This document shows, in pieces, positions 8,488 to 11,416 of a stretch of DNA of 11,416 nt. Positions within the stretch are counted from its first letter, which is position 1, and every line of letters starts with the position of its first letter. Both the position numbers and the translations under genes were made by a program. Source of the DNA: Bacillota bacterium. Lineage in GTDB: Bacteria > Bacillota > Clostridia > Peptostreptococcales > Anaerovoracaceae. The notes under the pieces are model-generated. The model had not been told where the DNA came from and searched no databases. It saw nothing but the letters and a program-made list of their open reading frames with translations. The stretch covers positions 1 to 11,416 of the forward strand of contig JAKJCD010000047.1 in the NCBI GenBank assembly GCA_022706625.1, written 5' to 3'.

Positions 8488-9004
8488 GACAGAGCAGGTA
8501 TTAAAGCTCATCACAAAAGAGGAAGAGGGGCAAAACCCGCAAGAGGAAGCACCCCTGCCAGAGGTTGAAATCAGTGTTAAACCGGCAGAAAAGAAAGAGC
8601 ATAAGATAGAAACAAAATTGAAGATAGAAATAGAACCCGAGTTTGAGATCAAACAGCAAAAGAAAGCTGATGAAGCATCAGAAACCGATCCATTAGCCGG
8701 TTATGGCGGTGTTATGTATCAAGACGGAAAAGTATGCCTTGTCAACCTTACCGAACACCTGGTAAAAGAAAGCGCGAAGGAAGTGATGAAAAGGCTTAAC
8801 GTATGTGACTGCAATTCATGTACCCTTGATGTACTTGCTCTTGCTTTGAACTCGCTGCCGAATAAGTTTATAACTACCGATGCCGGAAAACAGTACCTTA
8901 AACTTGAAACATACAAGAAACAATATGAGACGGATATCATCGCAGCGTTAGCGAGAGCCTGTGTGCGCGTGAAAGCGTGTCCGCGTCACAGAAAGCAGGT
9001 ATAA
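8468..9004 (+). CDS. ComFB-like domain protein with charged N-terminal extension, paired with ParA
   Basis: A 178-residue protein. Residues 1-75 are low-complexity and highly charged (alternating K and E, several prolines), probably disordered; it begins MAKKSNKTEQ. Residues about 85-175 resemble the late-competence ComFB domain: CLVNLTEHLV, then C113-x-C115-x-x-C118, LDVLALALNSLPNKF (120-134) and QYETDIIAALARACVRVKACPRH (152-174). ComFB proteins bind zinc through such cysteines, and the family has been reported to bind cyclic dinucleotides. The start overlaps the end of the parA-type gene by 20 bases in another frame, and cheC begins two bases after the stop, so the three genes are likely translated together. 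Domain assignment rests on motif memory without a database search. Function as a ParA partner or second-messenger reader is inference. Confidence 0.8.
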   Translation: MAKKSNKTEQVLKLITKEEEGQNPQEEAPLPEVEISVKPAEKKEHKIETKLKIEIEPEFEIKQQKKADEASETDPLAGYGGVMYQDGKVCLVNLTEHLVKESAKEVMKRLNVCDCNSCTLDVLALALNSLPNKFITTDAGKQYLKLETYKKQYETDIIAALARACVRVKACPRHRKQV

Positions 9005-9006
9005 AA

Positions 9007-9630
9007 ATGTTTAATATTTACGAGGAGCTGAACGATACACATATCGATGTATTGCGTGAAATCGGGAACATCGGAGCCGGGAATGCTGCCACTGCGCTGG
9101 CGGACATACTGGACGACAGGGTAGAAATCAGCATCCCGATCGTAAGGGTCACCGATTTTGACACCGCTGTCAATGCCTTGGGAGGGGCAGAGTCCATGAC
9201 CGTCGGGGTGATGCTGAACTACTACGGCGATGCAAACGGAATGATCATGTTTTTGATAAACATGGATGATGCAAAACTAGTAATGAAAATTTTGCTTCAG
9301 GGCTACGGCGAAGAGGATGAAAATGAGATCACTGAAATGAAGCTTTCCGCTATTAAAGAAATCGGGAATATTCTTGGGTCCTCATATATCGGTTCGATAG
9401 CGACCTTGACGGGATTGCAGATAGAATTATCGATCCCATATGTGGCCATCGATATGGCAGGGGCGCTTATGAGTGTTCCTATTATTGAATTTGGTGCAGT
9501 CGGGGATAAAGTGATGTTTATTGAAGAGAGCTTCTCCGGGAGGGAACACAACCTAAAAAGCAACGTAGTTATGTTCGCACAAGTTGACACATTAAGAATC
9601 ATCATGGAAAGATTGGGAATCGGAATATGA
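9007..9630 (+). CDS. cheC: CheY-P phosphatase CheC
   Basis: CheC dephosphorylates CheY-P and forms a complex with CheD in chemotactic adaptation. The start at 9007 gives 207 residues and an N-terminus (MFNIYEELNDTHIDVLREIG) like known CheC; AGGT at 8997-9000 is well spaced. A GTG at 8977 would add ten residues overlapping the previous gene and is not preferred. Both phosphatase motifs are present: D14-xxx-E18-xx-N21 and S114-xxx-E118-xx-N121, so this is a two-site CheC rather than a CheX or FliY. The gene begins two bases after the ComFB-like gene and its stop overlaps the cheD ATG (ATGA). Confidence 0.96.
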   Translation: MFNIYEELNDTHIDVLREIGNIGAGNAATALADILDDRVEISIPIVRVTDFDTAVNALGGAESMTVGVMLNYYGDANGMIMFLINMDDAKLVMKILLQGYGEEDENEITEMKLSAIKEIGNILGSSYIGSIATLTGLQIELSIPYVAIDMAGALMSVPIIEFGAVGDKVMFIEESFSGREHNLKSNVVMFAQVDTLRIIMERLGIGI

Positions 9631-10115
9631 GCCAACAGCGGACAGTGGGGATTTCAGATTTTGTCGCAGCGAAAGGCCCGGATATTTTAGTAACTTATGC
9701 CTTGGGTTCCTGTGTCGGCATTTGTCTTTATGACAGCAAGCTTCAAATCGGAGGCTTGTCACATATAATGCTTCCGGACAGTAATCAGTTTTCAAAAAAT
9801 GAAATAAACCGGATGAAATTTGCGGATACGGCGATCGCTGATTTAGTCAGCGATATGAGGCGGCTGGGGGCTGACATGCGTCGAATTACAGCAAAGATAG
9901 CAGGCGGAGCAAAAATGTTCCAGACACAGCCGGGCAGCCAGATCGGATCAATAGGCGACAGAAATGTGGACAGTGTAAAACAGGTCCTAAAAGATTTGCA
10001 TATTCCTTTGACTGCTGAAGACACGAGGCAGAACTACGGCCGCACAATCCATTTTTACCTGGGTACGGGAATAATGAAGGTGAGCTCTTTGAATAGAGGA
10101 ACTACGGAATACTAA
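9627..10115 (+). CDS. cheD: Chemoreceptor glutamine deamidase CheD
   Basis: CheD deamidates glutamines on chemoreceptors and, bound to CheC, enhances CheY-P dephosphorylation. The 162-residue length is normal. The catalytic triad known from the family is recognisable: T23 and C29 within VTYALGSCVGICLYD (22-36), and H46 in GGLSHIMLP (42-50). The conserved AKIAGGAKMF stretch, the GxRN-like IGDRNVDSV and a GRTIHFYLGTG end (about 139-149) are also present. Translation is coupled to cheC by the overlapping ATGA. The receptor-like gene follows after 77 bases; that product has no clear QQ/EE modification site, so CheD probably acts on receptors encoded elsewhere. Confidence 0.97.
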   Translation: MSQQRTVGISDFVAAKGPDILVTYALGSCVGICLYDSKLQIGGLSHIMLPDSNQFSKNEINRMKFADTAIADLVSDMRRLGADMRRITAKIAGGAKMFQTQPGSQIGSIGDRNVDSVKQVLKDLHIPLTAEDTRQNYGRTIHFYLGTGIMKVSSLNRGTTEY

Positions 10116-10192
10116 CAGCTTATCCGCAACGGGTAAAACAAACAGAAGAAGATCCTGTATACAGTTTGATTTTTGAGTAAACCCGAGAGAAT
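10116..10192 (+). promoter_or_regulatory. Spacer after cheD with candidate SigD-type promoter and a 10-base dyad
   Basis: TAAA at 10134-10137 is followed after 15 bases by TCCTGTAT (10153-10160). Compared with the sigma-28 consensus (TAAA, 15 bases, GCCGATAT) the -35 is perfect and the -10 matches five of eight positions. The -10 overlaps the palindrome CTGTATACAG (10155-10164), an operator-like dyad. A weak stem at 10120-10136 (TTATCC, loop, GGGTAA) has no T-run, so it is not a terminator. The promoter call is tentative. Confidence 0.3.
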
Positions 10193-10978
10193 ATGAAAAA
10201 AATGATCGAAAAGCCTTATGTCAAAATTTCAAATAGTATGCTTGAGGATATCCGGGAAGCGTCAAAACAGGCAGACTCACTGGAAAAGCTTGCAGTGTCT
10301 GCTGCAAAGACTGCCGACAGGCTAAAAGAAAGTGCTGCCGAAGCTGAAAAGGCCAAGGCTCCTGCAGTTTTTGCAGGAGCCGGCCTGGTTCAATGCCGCG
10401 GACAAGTGAATGTACTGCTGAACTATATGGAAGACATAGAAAGATCCTTCACATGGTTATTTGATATTGTTAAACTGATTGAAAGCATAATGTTCCGGGC
10501 AAACATCCTAACTCTCAATGCTGCTGTGGAAGCGGACAGAGCAGGGCAATACGGGAAGAGATTCAGCACCGTTGTCGCAGATACCAGAGATTTAGCGGCT
10601 GCCTGTGCCAATGTTGTTTCGGAAACCAAGCAACTGTATGAAGAGTCTGCGGGCAAAATTCGGTCGGCAGCAAAAACCGCAAATGATACCGCTGAAACCC
10701 TCAAAACCATGACCGAGGAATTCGGGATCCTGGCAAACCTGATGACGAATATAGCCGGCTCGCTGAGCGACGGAGCATCGTTGTATGAACAAACAAGCAG
10801 AGACATGGAAGAGCTTTCCGGATCCTTAAATAAGCGTTTATCAAAAGCTGCAAAGAGTGCCGCACAAATCCAGGACTCAGCCATGGAGTCAGGGCCGGAA
10901 CCGGTTGACAACTTTGAAGATGATTTCACCGCAGCGCCCAAAATCCTGTTCAGTGATAACGAATTAGATAAATACTGA
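10193..10978 (+). CDS. Small soluble chemoreceptor-like signalling protein with divergent hairpin tip
   Basis: A 261-residue, alanine-rich, almost wholly helical protein with no membrane segment and no sensor domain. Residues 97-136 align with the methyl-accepting protein hairpin tip: FRANILTLNAAVEADRAGQ (101-119), then FSTVVADTRDLA (124-135). About 100 residues precede and 110 follow the tip, enough for a short antiparallel coiled-coil hairpin. A disordered acidic tail (about 234-261) ends the protein; no CheR-binding pentapeptide is seen. The usual QTN is RAN and several CheW-contact positions differ. No strong methylation-site consensus is visible. The ATG at 10193 has only GAGAGA two bases upstream; an in-frame ATG at 10202 is an alternative start. 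It may seed or cap receptor arrays or act as a cytoplasmic signalling module. The family is clear but function is unknown. Confidence 0.82.
   Translation: MKKMIEKPYVKISNSMLEDIREASKQADSLEKLAVSAAKTADRLKESAAEAEKAKAPAVFAGAGLVQCRGQVNVLLNYMEDIERSFTWLFDIVKLIESIMFRANILTLNAAVEADRAGQYGKRFSTVVADTRDLAAACANVVSETKQLYEESAGKIRSAAKTANDTAETLKTMTEEFGILANLMTNIAGSLSDGASLYEQTSRDMEELSGSLNKRLSKAAKSAAQIQDSAMESGPEPVDNFEDDFTAAPKILFSDNELDKY
10351..10385. repeat. Strong inverted repeat inside the receptor-like gene
   Basis: GGCTCCTGCA (10357-10366) and TGCAGGAGCC (10372-10381) are perfect reverse complements separated by five bases. Flanking GGCC at 10351-10354 and 10382-10385 can extend the stem by four pairs past a two-base bulge. 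No T-run follows on the plus strand. It lies over residues about 53-65, within the N-terminal helix. Confidence 0.75.
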
Positions 10979-11086
10979 TCTTCGCCAATTCCGGCCCGTT
11001 TCGTTTAGTGTTAATGATCTATGTTTACAAATTTAATCAAAAAAGCTATATATTCATGTTATAATACTTTCCTGTGAGGAAACCTT
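10979..11086 (+). other. AT-rich spacer separating motility genes from the ABC exporter gene
   Basis: 108 bases without a gene. I see no clear intrinsic terminator after the receptor-like gene. The right half is AT-rich and contains the promoter described separately, suggesting the ABC exporter gene is its own transcription unit. Composition changes from the purine-rich coding pattern to T-rich around 11000-11060. Confidence 0.6.
11057..11065 (+). promoter_or_regulatory. Extended -10 housekeeping promoter (TGTTATAAT)
   Basis: A perfect TATAAT (11060-11065) is preceded by the extended TG element one base upstream. The -35 region at 17-base spacing (TCAAAA) is poor, and TTTACA at 11024-11029 is too far away, which is common for extended -10 promoters. 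Transcription would begin near 11072, leaving a very short leader with the GAGGAA ribosome binding site ahead of the ATG at 11087. Confidence 0.65.
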
Positions 11087-11416
11087 ATGATTAAAAAGCT
11101 GATCCCTTTTTTGGGTGAATACAGAAGATATGCTGTGCTGGCTCCGCTGGCCATAGTTTGTGAAACCGTGGATTATGTACTGACAGTCGGTGGGATGATG
11201 GCGGCCATGGCCGTTCTGGCATTGGTCTTCGGTGCTGCTGCCGGAAGGTTCGCCGCCATGGCGGCCACAGGCTATGCAAAAAACCTCCGGCAAAGCCTTT
11301 TCAAGAAGGTGCAGGAGTTTTCCTTCTCGAACATGGACAGGTTCAGCACGGCTTCGCTGATCACACGGCTTACTACGGATGTGACCAACACACAGAATGT
11401 AGTAATGCTGATGCTT
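11087..11416 (+). CDS. ABC exporter, N-terminal membrane part (3' cut by window edge; apparent internal deletion)
   Basis: 110 residues are visible and the frame is open to the window end. The start has a TGAGGAA ribosome binding site. Residues 64-105 (YAKNLRQSLFKKVQEFSFSN, then STASLITRLTTDVTNTQNV) are the standard first intracellular loop of a heterodimeric-type multidrug exporter of the Firmicutes MdlB/BmrA-like class. The nucleotide-binding domain lies beyond the window. The first membrane helix looks truncated: APLAIVCETV runs directly into DYVLTVGGMM (residues 19-38), where relatives have about 25 further residues covering the rest of TM1 and the external loop. The reading frame is kept. 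The gene seems unrelated to motility and has its own promoter. Substrate cannot be inferred. Confidence 0.85.
   Translation, partial: MIKKLIPFLGEYRRYAVLAPLAIVCETVDYVLTVGGMMAAMAVLALVFGAAAGRFAAMAATGYAKNLRQSLFKKVQEFSFSNMDRFSTASLITRLTTDVTNTQNVVMLML

Noticed and set aside
8977..9006. GTG start for cheC at 8977
   Set aside because: It would overlap the preceding gene by 28 bases and add an N-terminus unlike known CheC; ATG 9007 has a well placed AGGT and matches the family start.
10120..10136. Stem TTATCC-loop-GGGTAA after cheD as a terminator
   Set aside because: Short stem with a G-T pair and no following T-run.
10423..10941. 172-codon open frame on the minus strand
   Set aside because: Antisense shadow of the alanine/serine-rich receptor-like gene; no recognisable motif.

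Overview
The window is a single-strand (+) stretch of a flagellar/chemotaxis locus from what looks like a Clostridia-class Firmicute. The evidence is a purine-rich coding strand, strong AGGAGG-type ribosome binding sites, frequent AGA/AGG and ATA codons, a SigD-type sigma factor, the CheC/CheD adaptation pair and tandem FlhO/FlhP-type rod proteins. By eye the GC content is moderate (about mid-40s percent). I cannot name a genus.

Layout: 1-3050 holds the flagellar export gate, a 5'-truncated flhB overlapping flhA. At 3107-3874 is the motility sigma factor, followed by two paralogous rod/hook-basal-body genes (3896-5426). 5467-6924 is a FapA/DUF342 protein and 6982-7629 a PilZ-domain protein. 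7699-9004 is an overlapping pair: a ParA/Soj-type ATPase and a protein with a ComFB-like C-terminal domain behind a charged tail. cheC and cheD follow (9007-10115, ATGA overlap). 10193-10978 encodes a small soluble receptor-like protein with a divergent signalling tip. After a short AT-rich spacer with a good extended -10 promoter, the start of an ABC exporter gene runs off the end (11087-11416).

Export gate, rod and sigma genes build the flagellum and turn on late genes. PilZ and the ComFB-like domain are both associated with cyclic-dinucleotide sensing, so two different candidate second-messenger readers sit in one motility operon. CheC (CheY-P phosphatase) and CheD (receptor deamidase) form the adaptation module. 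The usual Bacillus-type flhF, flhG, cheB, cheA and cheW are not between flhA, sigD and cheC here; a ParA-type ATPase occupies part of that space.

The most interesting candidate system is the ParA + ComFB-like pair. The second protein starts with a lysine-rich peptide resembling the Soj-activating N-terminus of Spo0J, followed by a disordered-looking linker and a putative ligand-binding domain. This could be a second-messenger-responsive positioning system for chemotaxis or flagellar machinery. Other points of note are a PilZ Arg-to-Lys change, an orphan receptor tip that keeps trimer contacts but loses CheW-contact residues, a strong hairpin inside that gene, and an ABC exporter that appears to lack about 25 residues at TM1 and the following loop.
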